Assembly: GCA_002401655.1 (NCBI GenBank)
Contig: NVTT01000002.1
Span: 55,017-63,048 of the forward strand
Source of the DNA: Gammaproteobacteria bacterium
GTDB lineage: Bacteria > Pseudomonadota > Gammaproteobacteria > Enterobacterales > Kangiellaceae
DNA length: 8,032 nucleotides
Direction of reading: 5' to 3'
The position numbers and the translations under genes are program-made. Under the pieces are notes generated by a model. That model had not been told where the DNA came from. It was given only the letters and a program-made list of their open reading frames with translations, and did no database searches. Positions 1 through 6,205 of this stretch are shown piece by piece; the first letter of the stretch is position 1, and each line of letters begins with the position of its first letter.

Positions 1-776
1 ATACCCATTTTATGTTCAATGCTTCCACAACTCACTCCGTTAGCATCACCCAAGCTTCCATCATCATTTACCATTATTTTAGGCACTAAAAAGAGGCTTA
101 TACCTTGAGGCCCATCAGGTGCGCCTGGTAGTTTTGCGAGAACTAGATGAATAATATTTTCAGTAAGATCTTGATCACCACCAGTAATGAACATTTTAGA
201 GCCGTTAATAAGATAACTTCCGCCACCGCTATCTTGCGCTTTCGTTTTAATGATCCCTAAATCAGAACCCGCATGAGATTCAGTTAAGCCCATAGCCCCT
301 GCCCAACGACCTTCTAGCATCGCAGGCAAATAGGTAGCCTTTAATTCCTCGCTAGCATGTGCGTGGATGGCATGATATGCGCCAGATGTTAAACTTGAAT
401 AAAGGCAAAATGAAGTGTTAGTTGAATAAACCATCTCTTCGGTTAACACGTTTAACATTTTTGGTAATCCTTGACCACCAAACTCAGGATCGCCCGATAA
501 CCCTTGCCATCCTCCCTGTGCGTATTCACGATAAGCTTCTTTAAAGCCTTTAGGAGTAGTGACTATTCCGTTTACAAAAGAGCATCCTTCTTCATCACCT
601 TCTCTATTAATCGGGAACAAAACATTCTCTGAAAACTTAGCAGATTCTTCTAAAACCGCTGAATATAGATCTTCATCAAAATCCTTAAAGGCTTCAATAT
701 CGCCAAGGCTTTTTTGAATATGAAAGACATCTTTCAATAGAAAATTCATATCATCTAGGGGCGCTTTATAGGTCAT
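1..776 (-). CDS. Acyl-CoA dehydrogenase (AidB/DmdC-like group), C-terminal part outside window
   Basis: FAD-dependent oxidation of an acyl-CoA to the 2,3-enoyl-CoA, in the cytoplasm and normally passing electrons to ETF. The visible 258 residues start at an ATG (774-776) and run off the left edge without a stop. Residues 3-20 (YKAPLDDMNFLLKDV) match the short N-terminal cap of the long acyl-CoA dehydrogenases related to DmdC (3-methylmercaptopropionyl-CoA dehydrogenase). The helical N-domain follows, with GLSGDPEFGGQGLP at 92-105. The middle beta domain begins with GLTESHAGSD (163-172), the flavin/substrate loop, followed by YLINGSKMFITGG (188-200), GISLFLVPK (225-233) and IEHKMG at the edge. 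Members of this group are usually near 590-600 residues, so more than half is missing, including the catalytic-base region. The ribosome-binding site is weak (GGA about 11 nt upstream). The family is certain; the substrate is not: DmdC-like, medium- or long-chain acyl-CoA are all possible. FadR- and PsrA-like motifs upstream suggest fatty-acid control. Confidence 0.93.
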   Translation of the reverse strand, partial: MTYKAPLDDMNFLLKDVFHIQKSLGDIEAFKDFDEDLYSAVLEESAKFSENVLFPINREGDEEGCSFVNGIVTTPKGFKEAYREYAQGGWQGLSGDPEFGGQGLPKMLNVLTEEMVYSTNTSFCLYSSLTSGAYHAIHAHASEELKATYLPAMLEGRWAGAMGLTESHAGSDLGIIKTKAQDSGGGSYLINGSKMFITGGDQDLTENIIHLVLAKLPGAPDGPQGISLFLVPKIMVNDDGSLGDANGVSCGSIEHKMG

Positions 777-819
777 TTCGTATTAATCCAAATAATTTTA
801 TATTTCAGCATAGTCTCAC

Positions 820-989
820 TTCGTCCATGGACATCGACGAACCGCCATCCGTGGCTCCTTTCGTCATACGACCTACATGGATGTAGGAAGTGCCGTTTTT
901 GCATGGAGCAAAAAACGTCCAGTCCATCCGTGGACATCGACGAACCGCCATCCATGGCTCCTTTCGTCATACAGTCCATCCATGGACAT
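820..989. repeat. Intergenic palindromic repeat cluster
   Basis: Two direct copies of a 42-bp unit lie at 828-869 and 931-972 and differ at one base only (g851 versus a954). An 11-bp piece of the leading edge (TCCATGGACAT, 824-834) recurs at 979-989. Between and around the copies are small hairpins: TTCGTC/GACGAA (820-825 with 836-841), CCTACAT/ATGTAGG (872-878 with 881-887), and a T-run/A-run hairpin around ATGGA (894-917). The recurrent core is a palindromic TCCATGGA or TCCATCCATGGA. It is more GC-rich than the flanking AT-rich DNA. The frame open across it on the minus strand is repetitive and has no protein character, so I read this as a non-coding dispersed intergenic repeat of the kind found in many copies in some gammaproteobacterial genomes, not as a gene. 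Whether it is mobile is unknown. Confidence 0.8.
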
Positions 990-1014
990 AAAAAAAGGCT
1001 CCATCGGAGCCTTT
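990..1014 (-). terminator. Rho-independent terminator, minus strand
   Basis: A 9-bp stem AAAGGCTCC (994-1002) pairs with GGAGCCTTT (1006-1014) over a 3-nt loop. On the minus strand it is followed directly by a run of seven T (complement of 990-996). It lies about 100 nt past the stop of the symporter gene at 1118 and most simply ends that transcript. It also lies between a candidate promoter near 1043-1070 and the acyl-CoA dehydrogenase start. Confidence 0.85.
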
Positions 1015-1027
1015 CTATAATCTAGTG

Positions 1028-1038
1028 TGGTCAGACCA
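1028..1038. promoter_or_regulatory. FadR-like operator
   Basis: The perfect odd palindrome TGGTCAGACCA matches the core of the FadR operator (TGGTCNGACCA), the GntR-family repressor of fatty-acid degradation released by long-chain acyl-CoA. Exact matches to ten fixed bases are expected about 0.008 times by chance in 8 kb. The site lies upstream of an acyl-CoA dehydrogenase and just downstream of a candidate minus-strand -10 box, so it would cover the transcription start. The outer bases (GTG...TAA) do not extend the palindrome. Another GntR-family regulator could use the same core. Confidence 0.5.
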
Positions 1039-1042
1039 TAAG

Positions 1043-1080
1043 ATTTTAGCACATTTCAAACAAATTCAAACGATTGTTTT
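1043..1080 (-). promoter_or_regulatory. Candidate promoter overlapping a PsrA-like box
   Basis: On the minus strand TTTGAA (1070-1065) and TAAAAT (1048-1043) are 16 nt apart and resemble -35 and -10 boxes. The -35 overlaps CAAAC-GATT-GTTTT (1067-1080), one base away from the PsrA consensus (C/G)AAAC N2-4 GTTT(G/C); PsrA is a TetR-type fatty-acid-responsive repressor. ATTCAAAC (1064-1071) is also inverted at GTTTGAAT (1089-1096). The predicted start falls in the FadR-like palindrome. The weakness of the model is that a transcript from here meets the terminator at 1014-990 almost at once and must cross the repeat cluster to reach the start codon at 776. Confidence 0.35.
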
Positions 1081-1117
1081 AAATTAGTGTTTGAATATGT
1101 ACATCTATTTATAAGCG

Positions 1118-2785
1118 CTAATCTACGGGGTTCTTTTTAAAATGTGTCCAATAGTCTTCAACCGTTTGCTTCATATCTTTATGTAGCAATAATATACCAA
1201 AGAGATTAGGTAGGGTCATCAGCGCCACGGTGACCAGAGCTATATCCCAAATAATCGATGAATCAATTATCGCCGCAATAAAAAATGCAGCAACATAAAC
1301 GACTCGATAAGGTAAGACAGCGGCGGGACCAATCAGATAGGTAATCGCTCTATCACCATAATAAGACCAAGCAATAGCCGTACTAAATGCAAACAACAGC
1401 AATCCAATTGAAATAACATATTGTCCACTGTCACCAAAAAAGCCTCTTTTGAATGCTTCCGTGGTTAACGTAACCCCTTTTACTAACGATTTTCCAGAGA
1501 CGACTAACGAATCATCAGAGTTAATAATACTGCCATTTTCTATTTCTATACTGCCGTTAAACAATTCTCCATCAATAGAATAGGTTACTTTTTCAGCGAC
1601 AGAACGAAGCGCGATGATTGTATATCCATCTGAAGTCGATACGCCATTAACGACTTCAATCTTCCCGTTGAAGCTCTCAATATCTGTTAATCCGTTCACA
1701 TGGCTATATAAATTATTAACATCTTCTTTTTTCGTATCATCAAAATGCCCAGTAACATATTCCATATCGGTTCTGTCAAAATTGTTTTGATGTTTTTCAG
1801 ACCAAACACCTGAAGATAAAATAACTAAACCGGTTATGGTACAAATAACGATCGTATCGATAAATGGTTCTAATAACGAAACCATGCCTTCTGATGCGGG
1901 TTCTTCTCCTTTAGCGCTTGCATGGGCTATAGCCGCTGAGCCTTGTCCTGCTTCATTGGAAAATAATCCACGGTTAACGCCTCTTTCCATTGCGTAAACG
2001 AAACTAGCACCCAAAAATCCACCAACAGCTGCTGAGCCAGTAAAGGCGTATTCGAAAATAGATACGAAAGATGGGATAATGTTATCCAAATTCATAAAAA
2101 TAACCGACATTGCGCCCAAGATATAAATCAGTGACATGATTGGAACCACTTTTTCAGCGAATTGAGCGATCCGCTTAATTCCGCCGATAATAACAAAACC
2201 TAAACACACAGATAGTACAAGTCCGGTTACCCAATTTTCAATGCCAAAAGATGCTTTCATTCCAACCGCGATACTATTAATTTGTGGCATATTGCCGCTA
2301 CCTATCGAACTCAATACCGTTGCGACAGCAAAAATAACAGCCAACCACTTCATATTTAATTTTTTCTCCATAAAATACATGGGTCCACCTGCCATGGTGC
2401 CATCGGAGGTTTTTTCTCTGTACTTATGAGACAGTGTGACTTCAACAAACTTGGTTGTCATGCCAAAAAATGCAGTGATCCACATCCAAAAAAGTGCGGC
2501 TGGACCGCCAAAATAAATGGCTAGAGCAACACCGCCAATATTACCTGTTCCAACAGTTCCAGATAATGCAGTTGTCAAAGCTTGAAAATGGGTAGTATCA
2601 CCGGGAGCATCTTTTTTAGCGTATTTACCGCGAAGAATTCGAGTGGCGTGTGCAAAATACCGTATTTGAGGAAAGCCTAGATATATAGTGAATAAAAGAC
2701 CCGTTCCTACTAAAATATACGGAAACAGAAAATATCCACCTAAATAGGCATCTATAGACAAAATAAAATCAGAAAAAGCTTCCAA
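1118..2785 (-). CDS. Sodium:alanine/glycine symporter (AGCS family)
   Basis: Inner-membrane carrier that takes up alanine, glycine or a similar small neutral amino acid with Na+ (TC 2.A.25). Family hallmarks are clear: [18 protein letters not shown] (73-90) and [17 protein letters not shown] (107-123), then AGGPMYFME (132-140), the ligand-region [10 protein letters not shown] (159-168), and [19 protein letters not shown] (271-289). Hydrophobic segments fill residues 15-37, 82-110, 147-162, 185-202, 212-232, 303-325, 455-473 and 494-533. At 555 residues it is about 100 longer than ordinary members. The excess lies at about 329-437, between the helix ending [10 protein letters not shown] and [10 protein letters not shown], and looks like a soluble, beta-rich insert. 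The start codon is TTG, chosen because AAGGGG sits 6 nt upstream, an in-frame TAA lies just before it, and the next Met is far inside the conserved region. The terminator at 990-1014 lies downstream. The exact substrate is inferred from the family. Confidence 0.95.
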   Translation of the reverse strand: MEAFSDFILSIDAYLGGYFLFPYILVGTGLLFTIYLGFPQIRYFAHATRILRGKYAKKDAPGDTTHFQALTTALSGTVGTGNIGGVALAIYFGGPAALFWMWITAFFGMTTKFVEVTLSHKYREKTSDGTMAGGPMYFMEKKLNMKWLAVIFAVATVLSSIGSGNMPQINSIAVGMKASFGIENWVTGLVLSVCLGFVIIGGIKRIAQFAEKVVPIMSLIYILGAMSVIFMNLDNIIPSFVSIFEYAFTGSAAVGGFLGASFVYAMERGVNRGLFSNEAGQGSAAIAHASAKGEEPASEGMVSLLEPFIDTIVICTITGLVILSSGVWSEKHQNNFDRTDMEYVTGHFDDTKKEDVNNLYSHVNGLTDIESFNGKIEVVNGVSTSDGYTIIALRSVAEKVTYSIDGELFNGSIEIENGSIINSDDSLVVSGKSLVKGVTLTTEAFKRGFFGDSGQYVISIGLLLFAFSTAIAWSYYGDRAITYLIGPAAVLPYRVVYVAAFFIAAIIDSSIIWDIALVTVALMTLPNLFGILLLHKDMKQTVEDYWTHFKKNPVD

Positions 2786-2791
2786 AAGTAA

Positions 2792-2797
2792 CCCCTT
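2792..2797 (-). promoter_or_regulatory. Ribosome-binding site fixing the TTG start of the symporter
   Basis: AAGGGG on the minus strand lies 6 nt before the TTG at 2785-2783. An in-frame TAA lies a few codons upstream and no ATG or GTG lies between, so this site supports a TTG start. Confidence 0.75.
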
Positions 2798-2811
2798 AAA
2801 TTATAAATTTA

Positions 2812-2841
2812 TTATTAGTTGAGGAATACTAAACGAATCAA
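2812..2841 (-). promoter_or_regulatory. Possible promoter of the symporter gene
   Basis: TTGATT (2841-2836) and TAATAA (2817-2812) on the minus strand are separated by 18 nt, in an AT-rich leader just upstream of the ribosome-binding site. The match is moderate, and other boxes in this AT-rich leader are possible. No canonical terminator is visible between this point and the pentapeptide gene stop at 2923. Confidence 0.3.
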
Positions 2842-2922
2842 GCGCAAAAGTCTTGTAGCGACTAATTGAAACAGGCATTCTTGATGAAATACCTAGGAAT
2901 TTTAGAAAGCCTATAAAATGAC

Positions 2923-3258
2923 CTATCGACCACGCATTCGAATGCCTTTTTCGACGGACACATAAACTTCTAAAGCATTGATGTTTTTAGGGAAAAAACA
3001 TCCGGAAATTTGTGCTGATGCGAGACTAGCGCCATCTAAACTTGCTTTGCTAAAATCTATCCCTCTCAAGTCTGTTGCTCGGAAATAACATCCATCAAAG
3101 TTAATTCCATCAGCATTGAGGCCTCTTAAATCGAGTCCTCGAAAATCACATTCATGGAAATCGATAGAATCAACAGATTCTCGTTGCTGATTAAACTCCT
3201 TGATTTTTTCATCCCTGATCAATTGATATAATGGATCATCTGGAAACCTTAGAGACAT
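2923..3258 (-). CDS. Small pentapeptide-repeat protein
   Basis: A 111-residue cytoplasmic protein with no signal peptide. Residues 31-90 form twelve consecutive five-residue units with no break (SIDFH, ECDFR, GLDLR, GLNAD, GINFD, GCYFR, ATDLR, GIDFS, KASLD, GASLA, SAQIS, GCFFP). Nearly all have a Leu/Phe/Ile at the central position, as expected for the right-handed quadrilateral beta-helix of the pentapeptide-repeat family (PF00805). The N-terminal 30 residues are charged and probably helical (DPLYQLIRDEKIKEFNQQ); the C-terminus (FPKNINALEVYVSVEKGIRMR) resembles the conserved cap of small gammaproteobacterial members. The ATG is preceded by GGGG at 9 nt. It starts 77 bp after the cytochrome/Calx-beta gene with no terminator between, so co-transcription is possible. 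The molecular function of this group is unknown. Qnr-type gyrase protection is not indicated, since those proteins are about twice as long with a different repeat layout. Confidence 0.9.
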   Translation of the reverse strand: MSLRFPDDPLYQLIRDEKIKEFNQQRESVDSIDFHECDFRGLDLRGLNADGINFDGCYFRATDLRGIDFSKASLDGASLASAQISGCFFPKNINALEVYVSVEKGIRMRGR

Positions 3259-3335
3259 ATTGAATTACCCCGACTGAAGTTCAAAATCACATTGTTTTAA
3301 CGTGAATGGATAACTCAAGTATAGTGGATATTTAG

Positions 3336-4676
3336 CTATCTGCTTATTTTCTGTAGTCGCCTAATGACAGTAAGTAAACCGATTAACAAGAATAAGGAAT
3401 AATTAAAACTTCCTGCGGTTTCAAATTCAGCATCTTCCGTTGCAATGATATCTACTCCGCCGGAATCGCCAGAATTATCAGTGCTTCCAGAACTTCCATC
3501 ATCTCCACCATCACTACCTCCATCGCCGCCGCTAGCTCCTCCTCCGCCATCATCAGTAGTGTCATCATCGTTAATAAAAATTTGTACAGACGATGGCGCA
3601 CCAATTTGAGCGCCACCTGCTGGTTGGCTTAAAGATAAGCTGAAGAACTCACTTTCTTCATCAATGGCATCATCCAAAATAGAAATCGTAAAAGTGGCGT
3701 TTTTATTTCCTTCAGGAAATACCAATGTACCAGATGTTGCCTGATAGTCACTACCGGAAATAGCGCCAGAATCGGAGGTAGAGTAATTAACCGATACTTC
3801 GCCGGTTGCTCCAAAAGTGCGTAAAATCATAATTTCAATGGTTCCGCTAGCCACATTTTCATCAACGTCATATGAAACTCTAGAGAACAAAAATGTACCA
3901 GGATTGACATCTAATTCATTATCTATAATATTCACTTTAGCTTGATTTGGCTCACCAATAACCGCACCACCCATCGCCGTTCCAGCAATTAATTGAATGG
4001 TGAAAACCTCAGTCCCCTCAAATACGACATCATCTAATAAAGGGACTGTAATTTGTTGACTAGTCTCAGTATCTGCAAAAGTTAAAGTGCCACTTGTTTC
4101 TGTAAAATCGGTTCCGTTTTCAGCAGTATCGCCAACAATTCTGCTAGCGACAAAATCAACAGTAACGACACCTTGCGTACCTAACTCTCGGTTAACCGTT
4201 ATAGAAAAGTTAGGTTGATCCTCATCGACGTCTACACTAGTGTCTTGCAATGTAAACAAGCCAAACTGCTGAGCCGGACCTATCGAAATAATCCAATTGT
4301 CGATAATGGCAAGATCCGCTGAGCTGATTAGATTTCCATTGGGAGGCATCATTCCTCCACAGACGACATTAACGTTAGTTAATTTCTGATGTAAAACAGA
4401 GACATTAACGTCTCCTGGTTCAACTAAAATATCTCCAGAATTACTACAATTAGCAACGATATTGACGAGCGAGACTTCTGAAACCGTCGCATTATCTAAC
4501 GCTAAGTTCCCTGAGAGATTAGCGCCAGCGTGGCAATCTAAGCAGTTATTTCGAACAAAAACATCTTGCACATTATCGGGTAGAGCAAATGCAAACCCGT
4601 TACAACTAATCATTAAAAAACCAATAGAGCTAATTATGATTAGTCTTTTCTTTAAAACTTGCATCAAATACAACAT
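3336..4676 (-). CDS. Exported c-type cytochrome-like protein with two Calx-beta domains and a GlyGly-CTERM-like tail
   Basis: The 446-residue protein reads as an envelope or surface protein. A signal peptide covers residues 1-31 (hydrophobic 12-24, cleavage after AFA). A single haem site CLDCH lies at 45-49, and GGMMPPNG at 107-114 is a likely distal methionine loop, in the style of the short cytochrome domains with a C-terminal CGxxMPP motif; Cys77 and Cys106 could form a disulfide. Two Calx-beta repeats follow (about 140-255 and 262-371), each with the typical SGTLxF and acidic DxxDE turns that bind Ca2+. A Gly/Asp/Ser linker (372-407) leads to a hydrophobic segment (426-438) ending RRLQKISR, much like GlyGly-CTERM tails processed by rhombosortase. 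The start is the first ATG, with GAGG 5 nt upstream; a second Met at codon 5 lies too far from it. Role unknown: surface electron transfer or redox-linked adhesion are possibilities. The domain calls are firm; sorting is an inference. Confidence 0.88.
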   Translation of the reverse strand: MLYLMQVLKKRLIIISSIGFLMISCNGFAFALPDNVQDVFVRNNCLDCHAGANLSGNLALDNATVSEVSLVNIVANCSNSGDILVEPGDVNVSVLHQKLTNVNVVCGGMMPPNGNLISSADLAIIDNWIISIGPAQQFGLFTLQDTSVDVDEDQPNFSITVNRELGTQGVVTVDFVASRIVGDTAENGTDFTETSGTLTFADTETSQQITVPLLDDVVFEGTEVFTIQLIAGTAMGGAVIGEPNQAKVNIIDNELDVNPGTFLFSRVSYDVDENVASGTIEIMILRTFGATGEVSVNYSTSDSGAISGSDYQATSGTLVFPEGNKNATFTISILDDAIDEESEFFSLSLSQPAGGAQIGAPSSVQIFINDDDTTDDGGGGASGGDGGSDGGDDGSSGSTDNSGDSGGVDIIATEDAEFETAGSFNYSLFLLIGLLTVIRRLQKISR

Positions 4677-4761
4677 GAAAACCTCAAGAATTCTACAAAT
4701 TACAAGTCAATTTATCACGACTCAATACATTAATATTAGTCAAGGATCTCAATTTGGGCAT

Positions 4762-4788
4762 AAAAAAAACCGGAACAAGTCCGGTTTT
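4762..4788 (-). terminator. Rho-independent terminator of the peroxiredoxin gene
   Basis: A 9-bp stem AAAACCGGA (4766-4774) pairs with TCCGGTTTT (4780-4788) over a 5-nt loop. On the minus strand it is followed by a T-run (complement of 4762-4769). It begins about 20 nt after the peroxiredoxin stop and insulates the cytochrome/Calx-beta gene. Confidence 0.88.
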
Positions 4789-4808
4789 ATCTATTATGGA
4801 AGCTAAGT

Positions 4809-5414
4809 TTACAATTTGTCGGCTTCTTCAGAAAGATACTTTGCAACGCCATCAGGTGATGCATCCATACCTTTATCACCTTGGCTCCAACCGGCAGGGC
4901 AAACTTCGCCATGCTCTTCATGGAATTTTAATGCATCAACCATGCGTAACATTTCATCAATATTTCTTCCAAGAGGAAGATCATTCACTACTTGATGACG
5001 TACCATGCCTTCTTGATCGATTAAAAATGAACCTCTAAAAGCCACGCCATCGGTAGGATGCTCAACATCATAAGCTTTACAAATTTCATGTTTTACATCA
5101 GCGACTAAAGCATAACCAACTTTACCGATACCACCATCATTGATCGCCGTATTTCTCCATGCATTGTGCGAAAACTGAGAATCAATTGAAATACCAATCA
5201 CTTCAACACCGCGCTCTGTAAAATCTTTTAAACGGTGATCAAAAGCGATTAATTCTGACGGACATACAAATGTAAAATCTAAAGGATAAAAGAAAATGAC
5301 CGCCATTTTCCCTTTAATTGTTTCTTTTAAATTAAAAGTATCTACTATTTCGCCATTTCCTAAAACAGCTGCTGCGGTAAAATCTGGTGCTTCGCGACCA
5401 ACAAGTACGCCCAT
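4809..5414 (-). CDS. Typical 2-Cys peroxiredoxin (AhpC/Prx1 type)
   Basis: Cytoplasmic thiol peroxidase that reduces H2O2, organic hydroperoxides and peroxynitrite, and is recycled by a thioredoxin- or AhpF-type reductase (neither is encoded nearby). The peroxidatic Cys51 sits in the family motif FYPLDFTFVCPSE (42-54), with the catalytic Pro44 and Thr48. The resolving Cys172 lies in GEVCPAGW (169-176). The stretch AFRGSFLIDQEGMVRH carries the conserved Arg, and DLPLGRNIDEMLRMVDAL follows it. GGIG is present, but the C-terminus reads KYLSEEADKL instead of carrying the YF pair of hyperoxidation-sensitive enzymes, so sensitivity is unclear. At 201 residues the length is normal; the sequence is very close to the gammaproteobacterial 'peroxiredoxin C' group. 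The ATG has a good GGAG ribosome-binding site 7 nt upstream. The gene has its own terminator and a 164-bp upstream region, so it is probably monocistronic. No clear OxyR site was seen. Confidence 0.97.
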   Translation of the reverse strand: MGVLVGREAPDFTAAAVLGNGEIVDTFNLKETIKGKMAVIFFYPLDFTFVCPSELIAFDHRLKDFTERGVEVIGISIDSQFSHNAWRNTAINDGGIGKVGYALVADVKHEICKAYDVEHPTDGVAFRGSFLIDQEGMVRHQVVNDLPLGRNIDEMLRMVDALKFHEEHGEVCPAGWSQGDKGMDASPDGVAKYLSEEADKL

Positions 5415-5451
5415 ATTGACTCTCCAATGTTTGTGTATAATGTTAATGAAT

Positions 5452-5526
5452 TGACCAAGCTAATGACCAAATAGATGAGAGTTGTAAAGATACAGGTATT
5501 TAGTGAGCAATCCAATAGTTGCTCAC
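5452..5526. promoter_or_regulatory. Inverted repeat and tandem half-sites upstream of the peroxiredoxin gene
   Basis: GTGAGCAA (5503-5510) is perfectly inverted at TTGCTCAC (5519-5526) with an 8-nt spacer. There is no T-run on the minus strand, so it is a poor terminator for the chalcone-isomerase-like gene that ends at 5579 and could instead be an operator or mRNA hairpin. Closer to the peroxiredoxin start, TGACCAA occurs twice with a 12-bp period (5452-5458 and 5464-5470), and a TATACA box (5439-5434, minus strand) follows. The binding protein is unknown. Confidence 0.35.
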
Positions 5527-5578
5527 AATAGTTTTAATAGACATAAACTATAAAAATCTAGAGGATAATATAGAAACG

Positions 5579-6205
5579 TTATTCCGCTTCAAATCGCTGT
5601 TGCATATTAATAGCATAATCATCGCCATTTCTACCTAACAAACCATCTTTAAACCGATTGGATGGAGGTCGGTTTCCAAACCAGACATTAACAATGAATC
5701 GGTAAAACTCTCCACTAATTTCGCCTAAAAAACGTTTGTTGTGGTAGACCCGCGTACCAAAATCGGGGTGGTAATCAAAGCGAATAATGTCGCCTTTTTT
5801 GATTGCCCGCTTAAAAAATGTTTTTAATTGCTTAACAAATACGATATTATCTTTTAGAGCCTCACGGTCGTTATTTATTTTCATGCCTTGAGACAGCCTT
5901 CGCCAAAAAGTTCTTCCGGAAACCTTATCCAAAACAAACTTAAACTCCATTCGACGCGCAGCATCAATATATACCAAATCGTCCACAGAAGCATAGCTTG
6001 CAGACTCATCAATAGAAAAACGAGCCAAATAAAAATCTTTATTGAGAAATTTTGTCAAACCATATCCGGTAGGGATTAAGGTTTTTTCTAGGATTTTTGC
6101 TTTTTCTTGGAGAACGTATGTAGTGGAGCTTTCTCCAAACGTAAATGCCGAAAAAACAGCTATTATCAAAGCAACTATGTTGTGGTAAAAAGACGCTTGT
6201 TTCAT
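5579..6205 (-). CDS. Exported chalcone-isomerase-like protein
   Basis: A 208-residue protein of the bacterial chalcone-isomerase-like group (PF16036 type). A signal peptide is apparent at residues 1-25 (hydrophobic 10-23), so the product is probably periplasmic. The family core is visible. GYGLTKFLNKDFYLARFSI (48-65) is the opening beta hairpin; MEFKFVLDKVSGRTFWRRL (86-104) follows. Then come KGDIIRFDYHPDFGTRVYHN (137-156), FLGEISGEFYRFIVNVWFGNRPPS (159-182) and the closing FKDGLLGR (185-192). The bacterial proteins share the fold of plant chalcone isomerase and fatty-acid-binding relatives, but their activity is generally not known, so I do not assign flavonoid chemistry. The start is the ATG at 6203-6205; its ribosome-binding site is weak (AGG about 11 nt upstream). 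The divergent neighbour at 6630 carries a second copy of the same domain. No obvious terminator follows. Fold confidence is high; ligand and role are unknown. Confidence 0.88.
   Translation of the reverse strand: MKQASFYHNIVALIIAVFSAFTFGESSTTYVLQEKAKILEKTLIPTGYGLTKFLNKDFYLARFSIDESASYASVDDLVYIDAARRMEFKFVLDKVSGRTFWRRLSQGMKINNDREALKDNIVFVKQLKTFFKRAIKKGDIIRFDYHPDFGTRVYHNKRFLGEISGEFYRFIVNVWFGNRPPSNRFKDGLLGRNGDDYAINMQQRFEAE

Noticed and set aside
773..979. Open minus-strand frame of 68 codons across the repeat cluster
   Set aside because: It is made of the translated palindromic repeat, has no protein-family character, and overlaps the start of the acyl-CoA dehydrogenase. Better explained as a non-coding repeat.
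2241..2429. Plus-strand frame inside the symporter gene
   Set aside because: Antisense shadow of conserved transmembrane codons, with no ribosome-binding site of note.
4602..4604. Cys25 of the cytochrome/Calx-beta protein as a lipoprotein lipobox
   Set aside because: The preceding residues MIS are a poor lipobox and an AFA signal-peptidase I site follows at 29-31.
4462..5038. Two overlapping plus-strand frames opposite the cytochrome/Calx-beta and peroxiredoxin genes
   Set aside because: They are antisense to strongly conserved genes, one runs across the terminator, and their translations resemble no family.
5888..6079. Plus-strand frame inside the chalcone-isomerase-like gene
   Set aside because: Antisense shadow of a conserved domain; no family resemblance.
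5579..6205. Flavonoid (chalcone to flavanone) enzymology
   Set aside because: The match is to the bacterial chalcone-isomerase-like fold only. No flavonoid pathway gene is present and the bacterial proteins are not generally known to do this reaction.
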